A program made the translations under genes and the position numbers. The notes below the pieces were generated by a model that was given only the letters and a program-made list of their open reading frames with translations, was not told where the DNA came from and searched no databases. A DNA stretch of 64,000 nt from Caballeronia sordidicola (lineage in GTDB: Bacteria > Pseudomonadota > Gammaproteobacteria > Burkholderiales > Burkholderiaceae). Every line of letters begins with the position of its first letter. Within the stretch, counting starts at the first letter, position 1. Shown here one piece after another: positions 7,576-16,744 of the stretch. Location of the stretch: contig NZ_JNFG01000001.1 in assembly GCF_000729995.1 (NCBI RefSeq), positions 62,001 to 126,000 of the forward strand, given 5' to 3'.

Positions 7576-8792
7576 CACCCCACTCTCACAGGCGCCTTCA
7601 CAAATCCCCGAAACCGCGCCCGGGACGCGCGTACTGGCTCCCCCGCGAGTCCGTAATCCGGGAACCGCGCAATGAACCGCCCGATTGCAATTCGCGCCTC
7701 CAGCCGAGCCAGCGACAACCCCGCGCACTGGTGAATTCCGAACCCAAAAGCAAGATGCCGATTCGGCTCACGAGCGATATCGAACTGATCCGCCGCCTCG
7801 AACTGCTCCGGGTCCCGATTCGCCGCCCCGATGCACAGCGTCACCGGCGTCCCACTTGCCACCGGTATCCCGGCAATATGCGTATCCGCCGTCGTGATCC
7901 GGTTGCCAAGCTGATTCGAGCTTTCGTAGCGCAAACACTCCTCGACTGCACTGTCGATCAACGCCGGATCGGCCAGTAACCGCGCGCGCTGCTCCGGCCA
8001 TTGAGCCAGCAGCACGATGCCGTTGCCGATCAGATTCGTAGTCGTCTCGTGCCCCGCGTTCAGGATGAAAATACAGTTGTGCAGCAGTTCGGCTTCGTCC
8101 AGGCGCTCACCGTCTGCTTCGCTTTGAATCAGCCGCGTCAGCACGTCATGCTGCGGATCGCCCGGATGCACCCGACGGCGGGCCACGAGCGTCACCAGAT
8201 AATCGATGAAATCCGCTACCGCCCGATTACCCCGCGCTTCCTGCTCCGGGTTGAGCGCAGGTTCCAGTGCGCCGAGAATCGCGAGCGACCAGTCACGCAA
8301 GGGTGCGCGTTCATCGTGCGGCACATCGAGCAGATTGCCGATCACTTCAACCGGAATCGCCGAAGCGAAATCATCGATTAAATCGATCTCACCGCGTGTT
8401 GCAGCCTGATCGAGGAGATCGTCGATGAGATGCACCAGACCGGGTTCCATCGCCGCGATCGCACGCGCGGTCAGCGCCCCCGCGATCAGTTTGCGCACGC
8501 GCGTGTGGCGTGGCGGATCGTTGAAGACGAGGCTCGTCGTGTGATGCGCGAACAACGCAGTATGAGCGCCATACTTCGGGCCGAATTCCACCGTCTTGTC
8601 CGAACTGAAGATTTTCGGATCGCGATACACGGCTTGCACGTCCCTGTATCGCGTGAGAAACAGCGAGCCATCGGGCATTGCCTTGATCGGCTCCGTGGTG
8701 CGCAGCGCGCCGTAGACCGGATACGGATCAGCGTAAAACGCGGCGTCGAGCTTGCGCAGATCGAAGGCGAGCGCGCGTTCGGTCGGGGTCAT
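7575..8792 (-). CDS. cytochrome P450 monooxygenase
   Basis: 405-residue soluble class I-type P450. Signature motifs in order: the I-helix oxygen-activation motif AGHETT, the K-helix ExxR as ECLR, and the haem-binding loop FGFGIHQCAG with the axial cysteine. The start is the ATG at 8792, with GGAG 6 bases upstream; longer in-frame starts to 8864 lack such a site. No ferredoxin or ferredoxin reductase gene is nearby, so redox partners must come from elsewhere. The substrate cannot be predicted. It is convergent with brnTA and divergent from serB. Confidence 0.93.
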   Translation of the reverse strand: MTPTERALAFDLRKLDAAFYADPYPVYGALRTTEPIKAMPDGSLFLTRYRDVQAVYRDPKIFSSDKTVEFGPKYGAHTALFAHHTTSLVFNDPPRHTRVRKLIAGALTARAIAAMEPGLVHLIDDLLDQAATRGEIDLIDDFASAIPVEVIGNLLDVPHDERAPLRDWSLAILGALEPALNPEQEARGNRAVADFIDYLVTLVARRRVHPGDPQHDVLTRLIQSEADGERLDEAELLHNCIFILNAGHETTTNLIGNGIVLLAQWPEQRARLLADPALIDSAVEECLRYESSNQLGNRITTADTHIAGIPVASGTPVTLCIGAANRDPEQFEAADQFDIAREPNRHLAFGFGIHQCAGLSLARLEARIAIGRFIARFPDYGLAGEPVRASRARFRGFVKAPVRVG

Positions 8793-8919
8793 GCGGATCT
8801 CCGTCGTTTTATCGGCAGCCATCATAGCGGCGCGGCACGCACGTCCGCCATCGGTCCGGACCATTACAATGACGGATCTCGATTGTTCCCACCGCTATTT
8901 TTCTCGCACATCGTCCGTC

Positions 8920-9762
8920 ATGAACCTTGTCATCCAAAGCCTCGATCCAATCGCCGATACCCATCTGAAACCGCTCACCGCCCTCGCCCGCGCGCAGCAT
9001 GCCGAACGCGCCGACGCCGGCCGGGTGTTGCGGCTGCGCGGCGCCGATCCTCTGCAGCGCCCGGATATCGATGCGTATTGCGGCGCGCATCGGCTGGATT
9101 ACGCGTTCATCGACCCCTCCCTGCGCCTGAGCAATTTCGGCCTCGTGGCAATGGACATGGATTCGACGCTGATCACTATCGAGTGTATTGACGAGATCGC
9201 CGATTTTTGCGGGTTGAAGGCAGAGGTTGCGGCCATCACTGAAGCGTCGATGCGCGGTGAGATCAAGGACTTCAACGAGAGCCTGACGCGGCGTGTCGCG
9301 CTGCTAAAGGGCCTCGACGCAAGCGCGCTGGAACGGGTTTATGAGGAACGGCTGCGCTTGTCGCCGGGCGCGGAAATCATGCTCGCGGGTGCGAAGGCGG
9401 CGGGACTGAAAACCCTGCTGGTATCGGGCGGTTTCACGTTCTTCACCGAGAAGCTGAAGGCACGGTTAGGGCTTGATTTCACGCACGCAAATACGCTTGA
9501 AATAGTCGATGGCAAACTGACCGGGAAGGTCACCGGCGAGATCGTCAATGCCGACGTCAAAGCGCGCACGTTGCGTGAAACCTGCGCGCAACTCGGCATT
9601 GATCCAAAGCGCTCGATCGCCATGGGCGACGGTTCGAACGACCTGAAGATGATGGCGGAAGCGGGGTTGTCGGTGGCGTTTCGCGCGAAGCCGGTGGTGC
9701 GCGAAGCGGCCGGACTGGCGTTGAACTTCGTGGGACTGGACGGGTTGCTGCGGCTGTTTTGA
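8920..9762 (+). CDS. serB: phosphoserine phosphatase SerB
   Basis: Last step of serine synthesis: hydrolysis of O-phosphoserine. 280 residues with a short N-terminal regulatory-like region (1-75) and a HAD phosphatase domain. HAD motif I DMDSTLITIE (Asp nucleophile), a Ser/Gly motif LVSGGFTFF, and motif IV GDGSNDLKM are all present. The start is set at the ATG at 8920; an upstream in-frame ATG at 8869 would add 17 residues overlapping the likely promoter. The P450 gene is divergent; a bidirectional terminator follows. Confidence 0.93.
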   Translation: MNLVIQSLDPIADTHLKPLTALARAQHAERADAGRVLRLRGADPLQRPDIDAYCGAHRLDYAFIDPSLRLSNFGLVAMDMDSTLITIECIDEIADFCGLKAEVAAITEASMRGEIKDFNESLTRRVALLKGLDASALERVYEERLRLSPGAEIMLAGAKAAGLKTLLVSGGFTFFTEKLKARLGLDFTHANTLEIVDGKLTGKVTGEIVNADVKARTLRETCAQLGIDPKRSIAMGDGSNDLKMMAEAGLSVAFRAKPVVREAAGLALNFVGLDGLLRLF

Positions 9763-9780
9763 GTAGGCGCGTATCGCTGC

Positions 9781-9813
9781 AAGAAGGGCTGAGCCACAGA
9801 CCCAGCCCTTCTT
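9781..9813. terminator. bidirectional intrinsic terminator between serB and metC-like gene
   Basis: AAGAAGGGCTG and CAGCCCTTCTT pair perfectly over 11 bp around an 11-base loop, 18 bp after the serB stop and 20 bp from the end of the convergent lyase gene. The arms end in A/T-rich bases on both sides. Confidence 0.7.
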
Positions 9814-9833
9814 GTATCAATCAATCGACGTCT

Positions 9834-11030
9834 TCAGGCTTCCAACCCCGCCAGCGCCCGTTCCAGATCCGCCCGCAGATCCGCCTCATCTTCCAGCCCG
9901 ATATAAAACCGCACCAGCACGCCCTCATGCGGCCACACACCGGCCGTGCGCATCGACTTGATGTCGTACGGCATGGCGAGGCTATTCGCACCGCCCCAAC
10001 TCCAGCCGATCGCGAAATATTCCAGCGCCTCGACGAAGGTATCGATTTGCGCCGGGCTGTAGCGTTTGTCGAAGACCGCGGAGAACAGTCCACCCGCTCC
10101 CGTGAAATCGCGTTTGAAGAATTCATGGCCCGGGCAATCCGCCAACGCCGGATGGAGCACCGCCGAAATTTCCGGTCGCGTCTTCAGCCAGTGAGCCAGG
10201 GAAAGCGCCGTCCGGTCGTGAGCGTCGAAACGAACTTGCATGGTGGGCAAACTGCGCAGCACGAGCGAACAGTCGTCCGAAGACACGCCAATTCCCATAC
10301 GCATCCGCGCACTCTTCAATTTCATGTGGATGGCTTTGTCGGCGGTAATCGTCGCGCCCATCAGGATATCGCTCGCGCCGGACTGGTACTTCGTCAGCGC
10401 CTGCACCGAGATATCGACGCCATGCTCGAACGGCTTGAATGCGAGACCAGCCGAATAGGTATTGTCGATAGCCGTCAGGATCTTGTGCGCCCGCGCGACC
10501 TTCGTGATCGCCGGCACGTCCTGCACTTCCATGGTCACCGAACCCGGCGCTTCGAGCCAGATCAGCCTGGTGTTCGGCCGGATCAGCGCTTCAATGCCCG
10601 CACCGATCAGCGGATCGTAGTACGTCACTTCCAGTCCGAAATCCGCCACAAGCCAGTCGGCATGGTCGCGGTTCGGTGAATACGCGTTGTCGGGAATCAT
10701 CACGTGATCGCCGGTCTTCACCAAACCAAAGTACACGTTCGATATGGACGATAAACCCGAAGGCTGCAGCAACGCATGCTTGCCACCCTCGATCACCGCC
10801 AGCCGCTGCGCCAGCGCAAGCGACGTCGGCGTTGCATGAAGGCCGTATCGCCATTGACTGTCGTCGCTCCAGACGAGCGCGCGCATGGTGGCGAGATCCG
10901 GAAATACCACGGTCGACGCCCGTGTAACCGGCATCGAGAACGAATCAAAACCGGGGGTAAGCTGATCCTCCGGATGAACGATGCGGGTCTGCAAGCTGCG
11001 CGCGCTGGACGAGTTGCTGGAATCGGTCAT
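9834..11030 (-). CDS. metC: cystathionine beta-lyase (PLP-dependent trans-sulfuration enzyme)
   Basis: 398-residue enzyme of the Cys/Met metabolism PLP family, expected to cleave cystathionine to homocysteine in methionine synthesis. Visible marks: the substrate/PLP region RYGLHATPTSLALAQRLA near residue 62, the AIDNTYSAGLAF strand with the PLP-contacting aspartate, and the Schiff-base lysine in QALTKYQSGASD near residue 215. Length fits the family. Family members differ in beta/gamma-elimination specificity, so the exact activity is somewhat uncertain. It is probably transcribed separately, since a terminator for the upstream lipoprotein gene lies at 11059-11090. Confidence 0.88.
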   Translation of the reverse strand: MTDSSNSSSARSLQTRIVHPEDQLTPGFDSFSMPVTRASTVVFPDLATMRALVWSDDSQWRYGLHATPTSLALAQRLAVIEGGKHALLQPSGLSSISNVYFGLVKTGDHVMIPDNAYSPNRDHADWLVADFGLEVTYYDPLIGAGIEALIRPNTRLIWLEAPGSVTMEVQDVPAITKVARAHKILTAIDNTYSAGLAFKPFEHGVDISVQALTKYQSGASDILMGATITADKAIHMKLKSARMRMGIGVSSDDCSLVLRSLPTMQVRFDAHDRTALSLAHWLKTRPEISAVLHPALADCPGHEFFKRDFTGAGGLFSAVFDKRYSPAQIDTFVEALEYFAIGWSWGGANSLAMPYDIKSMRTAGVWPHEGVLVRFYIGLEDEADLRADLERALAGLEA

Positions 11031-11058
11031 GAGTGCCCTGCTTGTTCGAGGCTATAAG

Positions 11059-11090
11059 AAAAAAGCGTCATCGCCCGAAGCCGATGACGC
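11059..11090 (-). terminator. intrinsic terminator after the lipoprotein gene
   Basis: On the minus strand a 9-bp stem GCGTCATCG/CGATGACGC with an 8-base loop is followed by six T. It stands 60 bp downstream of the stop at 11150 and separates that gene from the metC-like gene. Confidence 0.85.
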
Positions 11091-11149
11091 CGTGTTACAT
11101 CGGACGGCGCGATCGTGTGACATCGCGTGAAATCGCGTAAGACCCCGTT

Positions 11150-11800
11150 TCACTCGCCGATAGTCACGTTGCTGGTCCCGCCCAACGCGTGGCCCGTAGC
11201 CGGAGGAGCGGGTTCCAGCGAAGGCGCAGCCGATTGTGGCGCTTTCGGCGCGACCGTACCTGCGGCAGGCGCAGGGGCCGCACCCGATACGGACCCAACC
11301 GGCTTGAGCTCAAAGGGCACTGGATTGGAATCGTCGGCATTCATGCGTTCACCAGACACGCTGCCATCGGCTGCAAACTTCCCAACCCAGTTGCCTGTGA
11401 TGTGCGTGCCGTCATTCGACTCTTCGATCTCGAGCGTATCGCCGTCACGGTCCCCCGCAACCAGAATTACCGTCGACGCCCCCGCGATCCGATATTCGCC
11501 GTGCACGCCCGTGCGCTCATCCGTTTTTGCGCCAAGCTTCATTTCGATCTGCTTATCGCCGAGCGTTCCGACATAAGTCGGGAAACGCGCATACGCCGGA
11601 TTCGGCGTCAGCGGTTTGGCGGGCGGAAGCGCCAGCGTTTCAATGGCTTCGGCGGTACCCGGCGCTTGCAGGCCCAGATCGCCTGGCGTGGCCGCTGCGC
11701 GTGCCGCCGACACGGCCCGGGAACCGTCGGGCGACATGGCCGAATTGCAGCCGGCGAGCAACAATGCTGCCGCCACCGCCGCCACTTTCATTTGCGTCAT
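11150..11800 (-). CDS. putative lipoprotein of unknown function
   Basis: 216-residue protein with a lipoprotein signal peptide; the lipobox LLAGC puts the lipidated cysteine at residue 18, so it is probably anchored in the outer membrane facing the periplasm. The middle (about 70-170) looks like a beta-rich domain (YVGTLGDKQIEMKLG...GVHGEYRIAG); the C-terminus is Ala/Pro-rich. I recognise no enzymatic motif. The start is the ATG at 11800, with AGGACAGGAA before it; an in-frame start at 11830 would overlap the upstream thiolase stop. It follows the thiolase gene by 26 bp and may be co-transcribed with it. Confidence 0.8.
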   Translation of the reverse strand: MTQMKVAAVAAALLLAGCNSAMSPDGSRAVSAARAAATPGDLGLQAPGTAEAIETLALPPAKPLTPNPAYARFPTYVGTLGDKQIEMKLGAKTDERTGVHGEYRIAGASTVILVAGDRDGDTLEIEESNDGTHITGNWVGKFAADGSVSGERMNADDSNPVPFELKPVGSVSGAAPAPAAGTVAPKAPQSAAPSLEPAPPATGHALGGTSNVTIGE

Positions 11801-11826
11801 CGAATAGATTCCTGTCCTTGCGCGGC

Positions 11827-13014
11827 TCATACGCGTTCAAAAATTGCCGCAATGCCCTGCCCGCCGCCAATGCACATTGTCACCAGCGCATAACGCCCGC
11901 CCACGCGCTGCAGTTCGTACAACGCCTTCACGGTAATCAACGCGCCGGTTGCGCCAATCGGATGGCCAAGCGAGATGCCCGAACCGTTCGGATTGACCTT
12001 CGCGGGGTCCAGCTCCAGTTCCTTCGATACCGCGCACGCCTGCGCCGCAAACGCTTCATTGGCTTCGATCACATCGAGATCGCCAACGCTTAAGCCCGCG
12101 CGCTCCAACGCCTTTCGCGTGGCCGGAATCGGACCAATGCCCATGTATTTGGGATCGACGCCCGCGTGCGCATACGAGACCAACCGCGCGAGCGGCTTCA
12201 GGCCACGCGCTTCGGCCGCGCCGCGTTCCATCAGCACGACGGCGGCGGCCGCGTCGTTGATGCCCGACGCATTGCCCGCGGTTACCGTCCCGTTTTCCTT
12301 GGCAAACACGGGCTTGAGCTTCGAAAAATCCTGGAGCGTGGCGTTCAGACGGACGTGCTCGTCGGTATCGAAGACGATGTCGCCCTTCTTCGATGCTTGC
12401 GTGACTGCAAGAATCTGTTCCTTAAAATATCCCGCTTCCATAGCCCGCGCCGCACGCCGATGCGATTCAAGGGCAAGTTCGTCCTGCATCTCGCGCGAAA
12501 TACCGTATTTGGCGGCGACGTTTTCCGCCGTGACGCCCATGTGGATCGTATCGAAGGGATCGTGCAGCGCACCGAGCATCATGTCGATGAGACGCGCGTC
12601 GCCCATGCGTTGTCCGAAGCGCACCGATGGCGCTAGATACGGCGCGCGGCTCATGCTTTCCGCGCCTGCGCCGATGGCGACATCGGTGTCACCAAGCAGA
12701 ATGGATTGAGCGGCCGAGATGATTGCCTGCAGGCCAGAACCGCACAGGCGGTTGACGGTCAGCGCGGGCGCGTGCTGCGCGACGCCGCCGTTCAACGCGG
12801 CGACTCGCGCCAGATACATGTCCTTGGGTTCGGTCTGGATTACGTTGCCGAACACCACATGGCCGACATCCTCGCCCGACACGTTCGCTCGCGACAAAAC
12901 CTCCCGCACTACGCGCGCGCCGAGATCCGTCGGGCTGAAGTCCTTCAGCGCACCGCCGAAATCGCCAATTGCGGTCCGCACGCCGCTGACCACCACCACT
13001 TCACGTTGTGCCAT
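11827..13014 (-). CDS. bktB: acetyl-CoA acetyltransferase / beta-ketothiolase (BktB type)
   Basis: 395-residue biosynthetic-type thiolase condensing two acyl-CoA molecules. Catalytic residues are visible: nucleophilic Cys91 in VNRLCGSG, His in GHPIGATG near residue 350, and the proton-shuttling Cys in MCIGGGQG near residue 381. It is a second thiolase besides phaA at 18844-20025. It resembles the BktB branch, which in related bacteria accepts propionyl-CoA and gives 3-hydroxyvalerate units for PHA. That specificity is inferred from resemblance and from the nearby PHA operon, not from a diagnostic residue. Confidence 0.85.
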   Translation of the reverse strand: MAQREVVVVSGVRTAIGDFGGALKDFSPTDLGARVVREVLSRANVSGEDVGHVVFGNVIQTEPKDMYLARVAALNGGVAQHAPALTVNRLCGSGLQAIISAAQSILLGDTDVAIGAGAESMSRAPYLAPSVRFGQRMGDARLIDMMLGALHDPFDTIHMGVTAENVAAKYGISREMQDELALESHRRAARAMEAGYFKEQILAVTQASKKGDIVFDTDEHVRLNATLQDFSKLKPVFAKENGTVTAGNASGINDAAAAVVLMERGAAEARGLKPLARLVSYAHAGVDPKYMGIGPIPATRKALERAGLSVGDLDVIEANEAFAAQACAVSKELELDPAKVNPNGSGISLGHPIGATGALITVKALYELQRVGGRYALVTMCIGGGQGIAAIFERV

Positions 13015-13089
13015 GAAAGCTCCTTCGTCTCGAGTTGTTTTGTGCTTCGTGTAAACCGTCGCGCCGAGAGTGAAATCACAACCAGACGC

Positions 13090-14481
13090 TCAGACTTCGC
13101 CCCACAGGTCGTGACCATCGGCGCCGGTGATTTTCACCGACACGAAATCGCCCGCCTTGTAACGCTTCGATGCCTTCTTTGCCGGCTCGATATACACCAC
13201 GCCGTCGATCTCCGGCGCATCTGCCGCGGTCCGGCCGACACCGCCTTCGTTGCTCAGTTCATCGACGAGCACTTTCAGCGTCTTGCCGACCTTGCGTTTC
13301 ATGCGTTCCGCCGACAGTTCTTCGGCCAGTTCCATGAAACGTGCGCGACGGTCCTCGCGCACTTCATCCGGCAGCGCGCCGTCGAGTTCGTTCGCCGTTG
13401 CGCCTTCGACAGGCGAATAAGCGAAACATCCGACCCGATCCAGATCGGCTATGCGAATGAAATCCAGCAGCGTCTGGAACTGCTCTTCCGTTTCACCCGG
13501 GAAGCCCGCAATAAACGTGCTCCGGATCGTCAGGTCCGGGCACATCGCGCGCCATTTCTGTACGCGTTCGAGCACCTTCTCGGCGTTCGCCGGGCGCTTC
13601 ATGCGCTTGAGCACTTCGGGATGCGCGTGCTGGAACGGCACATCCAGATACGGCAGCACGTGGCCCTTCAACGGACCTTCGGCCATCATCGGAATGACTT
13701 CGTCCACGCTCGGGTAGGGATACACGTAATGCAAGCGGACCCACGCGCCGTATTGCACGGCGAGTTCACCTAACGCGCCGACCAAATCCGTCATGCGCGT
13801 CTTCACCGGCTTGCCGTTCCAGAAACCGGTGCGATATTTCACATCGACGCCATACGCGCTCGTGTCCTGCGAAATCACGAGCAGTTCCTTGACGCCGGAT
13901 TTGAACAGGTTCTCGGCTTCTAGCATCACGTCGGCCACGGGCCTCGACACCAGGTCGCCGCGCATGGACGGGATGATGCAGAACGTGCACCGGTGATTAC
14001 AGCCTTCCGATATCTTCAGATACGCGTAATGGCGCGGCGTCAGCTTGATGCCGGCAGGCGGCACGAGATCGATGAACGGATCGTGCGGTTTGGGCAAATG
14101 CAGATGCACGTGGCTCATGACTTCAGCGGTCGCGTGCGGGCCGGTCACGGCCAGTACCTTCGGATGTACCTCCTCGATAAGCCCCGTTCCGCTCGCGCTT
14201 TTCTTCGCACCGAGACAACCGGTCACAATCACCTTACCGTTCTCGTGGAGCGCCTCGCCGATGGCGTCGAGACTTTCCTGCACGGCTTCATCGATGAAAC
14301 CGCAGGTGTTGACCACAACGAGATCGGCGCCGTCGTAGGAGCCGGAGATCTCGTAACCTTCCGCGCGCAGTTGGGTGATGATCTGCTCGGAATCGACGAG
14401 CGCTTTCGGACATCCGAGGCTTACGAACCCGACTTTGGGGGCCGAAAGGGTCGGCACGGCGGGGGAAATGGTCTGCGACAT
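13090..14481 (-). CDS. rimO: ribosomal protein S12 methylthiotransferase RimO
   Basis: 463-residue radical-SAM enzyme that adds a methylthio group to an aspartate of ribosomal protein S12. In order: N-terminal UPF0004 domain with iron-sulfur cysteines ([24 protein letters not shown]), the radical-SAM motif [10 protein letters not shown], and a C-terminal TRAM domain. The start is the ATG at 14481, just before the conserved region; a longer in-frame start (14595) would add 38 non-conserved residues. The thiolase gene follows 75 bp downstream. Confidence 0.95.
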   Translation of the reverse strand: MSQTISPAVPTLSAPKVGFVSLGCPKALVDSEQIITQLRAEGYEISGSYDGADLVVVNTCGFIDEAVQESLDAIGEALHENGKVIVTGCLGAKKSASGTGLIEEVHPKVLAVTGPHATAEVMSHVHLHLPKPHDPFIDLVPPAGIKLTPRHYAYLKISEGCNHRCTFCIIPSMRGDLVSRPVADVMLEAENLFKSGVKELLVISQDTSAYGVDVKYRTGFWNGKPVKTRMTDLVGALGELAVQYGAWVRLHYVYPYPSVDEVIPMMAEGPLKGHVLPYLDVPFQHAHPEVLKRMKRPANAEKVLERVQKWRAMCPDLTIRSTFIAGFPGETEEQFQTLLDFIRIADLDRVGCFAYSPVEGATANELDGALPDEVREDRRARFMELAEELSAERMKRKVGKTLKVLVDELSNEGGVGRTAADAPEIDGVVYIEPAKKASKRYKAGDFVSVKITGADGHDLWGEV

Positions 14482-14599
14482 AGGGTGAGTCCGGCGTATA
14501 GCGGTGACGATGGCGACAAATGGGGACGGTGCGGCAAGGCCAGGGGATCCGATGTCCATAAGGACCACAGCCCGGACAGCGCCCTGCGCACGCAACCGT

Positions 14600-15652
14600 T
14601 TATTGTACCGCGCTGGCGACAGTGCAGCCGGTCAAGCGGCGAGGCGTTGCCGGGACGAGCGGGACGAGGGTCGCGCGATGGCGTTCCGGCATCAGGCTGT
14701 TGAATGCCGGAGCGCGCTCGATCACTTCAAGAATTTCGCTCGGATCATGCAGGCGCCGGATGGCTGCATGGAGTTCGGCAGCCTCCGGCCAGGTCCGCTT
14801 AAGATAGCTGAGCCACATTTTGACGCGTCCATGTTCATGACGGGACGCGACACGGAGTTGCAGCTTTGTCAGGTAATCGGCAAGTTGACCCAGCACGGCC
14901 GACCATTCCTCGCCCGAAGGCGTCGGGTCCATCAGTCCGCGGATGCGTAAAGCCAGGAACGGGTCCGAGACGGCGCCGCGCCCGATCATCACGTCCGCGC
15001 AGCCGCTGACCGCCCGGCACCGCTCCCAATCGGCCACTGTCCAGACTTCTCCGTTGGCCACGACCGGCACGTCCACGGCAGCGTCGATACGCGCGATCCA
15101 CTCCCAGTGGGCCGGCGGCCGGTAGCCATGGTCACGCGTCCTGGCATGCACGACAAGGGAGGCGGCGCCGCCTTCCGCCAGCGCCGTGGCGCAGTCGATC
15201 GCGAGCGAAGTATCGGACACGCCAAGCCGCATTTTTGCGGTCACGGGGATGCCGGCAGGCACCGCTGCACGAACGGACGAAACGATCCGGTTCAGCTGTT
15301 CAGGGTGCGCCAGTAGCATCGCGCCGCCGCCGTGCCGGTTGACGACTTTGGCGGGGCAGCCGAAATTCAGATCGATGCCATGCGGCGACAGACTGGCGGC
15401 CTGGGCTGCGTTGAGCGCCATCCATTCGGGATCGCTGCCGAGCAGTTGGATCACCATCGGCGTACCGCCGGGTGTATGGCCTCCGTAAAGGACTTCGGGC
15501 GTGTCCCTCTCGTAGGCACTTCGGGGAAGCACAGAGCCCGTCACCCGGACAAATTCGGACACGCAGCCGTCGAATCCGCCTGTGCTGGTCAGCACGTCGC
15601 GCAGCACGTAGTCCGCAAGCCCTTCCATGGGCGCAAGAAACAACTGGCTCAT
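14600..15652 (-). CDS. dusC: tRNA-dihydrouridine synthase (DusC type)
   Basis: 350-residue FMN enzyme reducing specific uridines in the tRNA D-loop region to dihydrouridine. A TIM barrel carries the N-terminal [14 protein letters not shown], the active-site cysteine in [34 protein letters not shown] and the FMN-phosphate region [14 protein letters not shown] helical C-terminal domain follows (about 240-320). Pattern and length favour the DusC subfamily over DusA/B. rimO lies 118 bp downstream in the same direction. Confidence 0.9.
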   Translation of the reverse strand: MSQLFLAPMEGLADYVLRDVLTSTGGFDGCVSEFVRVTGSVLPRSAYERDTPEVLYGGHTPGGTPMVIQLLGSDPEWMALNAAQAASLSPHGIDLNFGCPAKVVNRHGGGAMLLAHPEQLNRIVSSVRAAVPAGIPVTAKMRLGVSDTSLAIDCATALAEGGAASLVVHARTRDHGYRPPAHWEWIARIDAAVDVPVVANGEVWTVADWERCRAVSGCADVMIGRGAVSDPFLALRIRGLMDPTPSGEEWSAVLGQLADYLTKLQLRVASRHEHGRVKMWLSYLKRTWPEAAELHAAIRRLHDPSEILEVIERAPAFNSLMPERHRATLVPLVPATPRRLTGCTVASAVQ

Positions 15653-15946
15653 GCGAGAACGGCGCCTAAGCTGCTTTTGCGGATTTTTCGGTTATCGGAG
15701 CGAAACAAAGCCGACTTTCGATGTGGCCGGCGTAGTGATGTAGGTCATGTTGTGGTCTGCGATGTGAGTGCCGGGCGGCGAATCAAGATATTGTACCGTG
15801 CGCCACGCGCGAGATTGCCCTGCGCCAAAGCCTCAACCGGGACGGGTTTGGAGCCGCCACTTGCCCTGTAAGGCTTGCGGGGCGCAAAACTGCGCGCAGG
15901 AGCCCTGCTTACGCGCAATTCCCGACTTATGCTCTTCGAGCAGCGC

Positions 15947-16324
15947 TTACTTGTTGGCTCGGAAAGGTTCTCGAATCAACACCTCGGCTGGAATATGCAA
16001 CCCCTCGTGCAAGCGCCGAATCATTGCCAGGCTCAATGCGCGTTTGCCCGCCAAGACCTCATACACGCGGTTTGCTCCGCCAATGTACTCCTGCATATCT
16101 GCAATCGACAGTTGCTCCTGCTCCATCCGAAACTTGATTGCTTCGATCGGATCGGGACGCTCCAGCGGGAAATGCTCATCCTCGTAACGTCCGACAAGGA
16201 CCCCGAGTACCTCCAGACGATCGCCTTCCGGCGTGTTGGCTTCAGGATCAATGTCGACGAGTGCCGACACTTCCGCCAACGCGGCTCGATAATCTTCCTC
16301 ATTGTGTAGCAGTCGAATATCCAT
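15947..16324 (-). CDS. higA: HigA-type antitoxin (HTH)
   Basis: 125-residue antitoxin of the HigB-HigA pair, encoded 5 bp after the toxin gene (toxin-first order, as usual for this family). An N-terminal dimerisation/toxin-binding region begins MDIRLLHNEEDYRAAL. A C-terminal helix-turn-helix (about 66-118: EQLSIADMQEYIGG...VYEVLAGKRALSL) binds DNA. It should neutralise HigB and repress at the palindrome 16640-16662. Composition is less GC-rich than the neighbouring core genes, consistent with horizontal acquisition. Confidence 0.88.
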   Translation of the reverse strand: MDIRLLHNEEDYRAALAEVSALVDIDPEANTPEGDRLEVLGVLVGRYEDEHFPLERPDPIEAIKFRMEQEQLSIADMQEYIGGANRVYEVLAGKRALSLAMIRRLHEGLHIPAEVLIREPFRANK

Positions 16325-16329
16325 ATTAT

Positions 16330-16632
16330 TTACTCCGTTTCCACAGTTTCCGCGTCGACCTTGTCGTATTCAGCGTGCGTTCCGATGAACTTGATGTAGA
16401 CCGCGCCAATCCTGTACGCGACCGCCACGATTAATCGATACTCGTTGCCCTTCAGGTTGAACACCACTCGATTTCGACCGACGAAGCTCGCAGAGGCGTA
16501 ACGGTTCTTGATGTCCTGCGTGTTCGTCCACTTGGCTTTCGCCACTTCATCGTGCCACGTTAGGGCTTGCTGTTTTGCCGAGGGGTGCTTTTGGCAGAAC
16601 GTCAGGATGGTTCGTCTGGCGAGAATTTGCAT
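16330..16632 (-). CDS. higB: HigB-type mRNA interferase toxin
   Basis: 100-residue RelE-fold ribonuclease toxin. Family pattern: MQILARRTILTFCQKHPSAKQ at the start, KNRYASASFVGRNRVVFNLKGNEYRL in the middle, VYIKFIGTHAEYDKVDAET at the end. The start is the ATG at 16632, since the family begins there. The in-frame start at 16677 lies upstream of the inferred -35 element and could not be transcribed from it. The inferred -10 box ends only 5 bases before this ATG, so the mRNA may be leaderless. Confidence 0.88.
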   Translation of the reverse strand: MQILARRTILTFCQKHPSAKQQALTWHDEVAKAKWTNTQDIKNRYASASFVGRNRVVFNLKGNEYRLIVAVAYRIGAVYIKFIGTHAEYDKVDAETVETE

Positions 16633-16637
16633 AACCA

Positions 16638-16666
16638 AGCATAGTCCCAATTTGGGACTATGTAAA
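16638..16666 (-). promoter_or_regulatory. higBA promoter (-35 TTTACA, -10 TATGCT)
   Basis: On the minus strand TTTACA (16666-16661) is followed after exactly 17 bases by TATGCT (16643-16638), a good sigma-70 arrangement. Transcription would start at or within a base or two of the higB ATG at 16632. The spacer is occupied almost entirely by the palindromic operator candidate. Confidence 0.6.
16640..16662. promoter_or_regulatory. perfect 23-bp palindrome, candidate HigA operator
   Basis: CATAGTCCCAA, one central base, TTGGGACTATG: a perfect 11-bp dyad. It sits in the spacer of the higBA promoter and partly overlaps both the -10 and -35 boxes, so a bound HigA dimer would block RNA polymerase. 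It also lies 83 bp upstream of the divergent orphan antitoxin gene. Confidence 0.65.
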
Positions 16667-16744
16667 GACGCAAGCAATCGTTACGTTACGTCGGGCGCGA
16701 CGGCGCCTGACCAGCAATACAAGCGTTGCCGCTTGCACAAAGGA

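Noticed and set aside
14482..14595. Longer in-frame start for rimO
   Set aside because: The 38 additional residues show no family similarity and run through the likely promoter; the ATG at 14481 precedes the conserved N-terminus.
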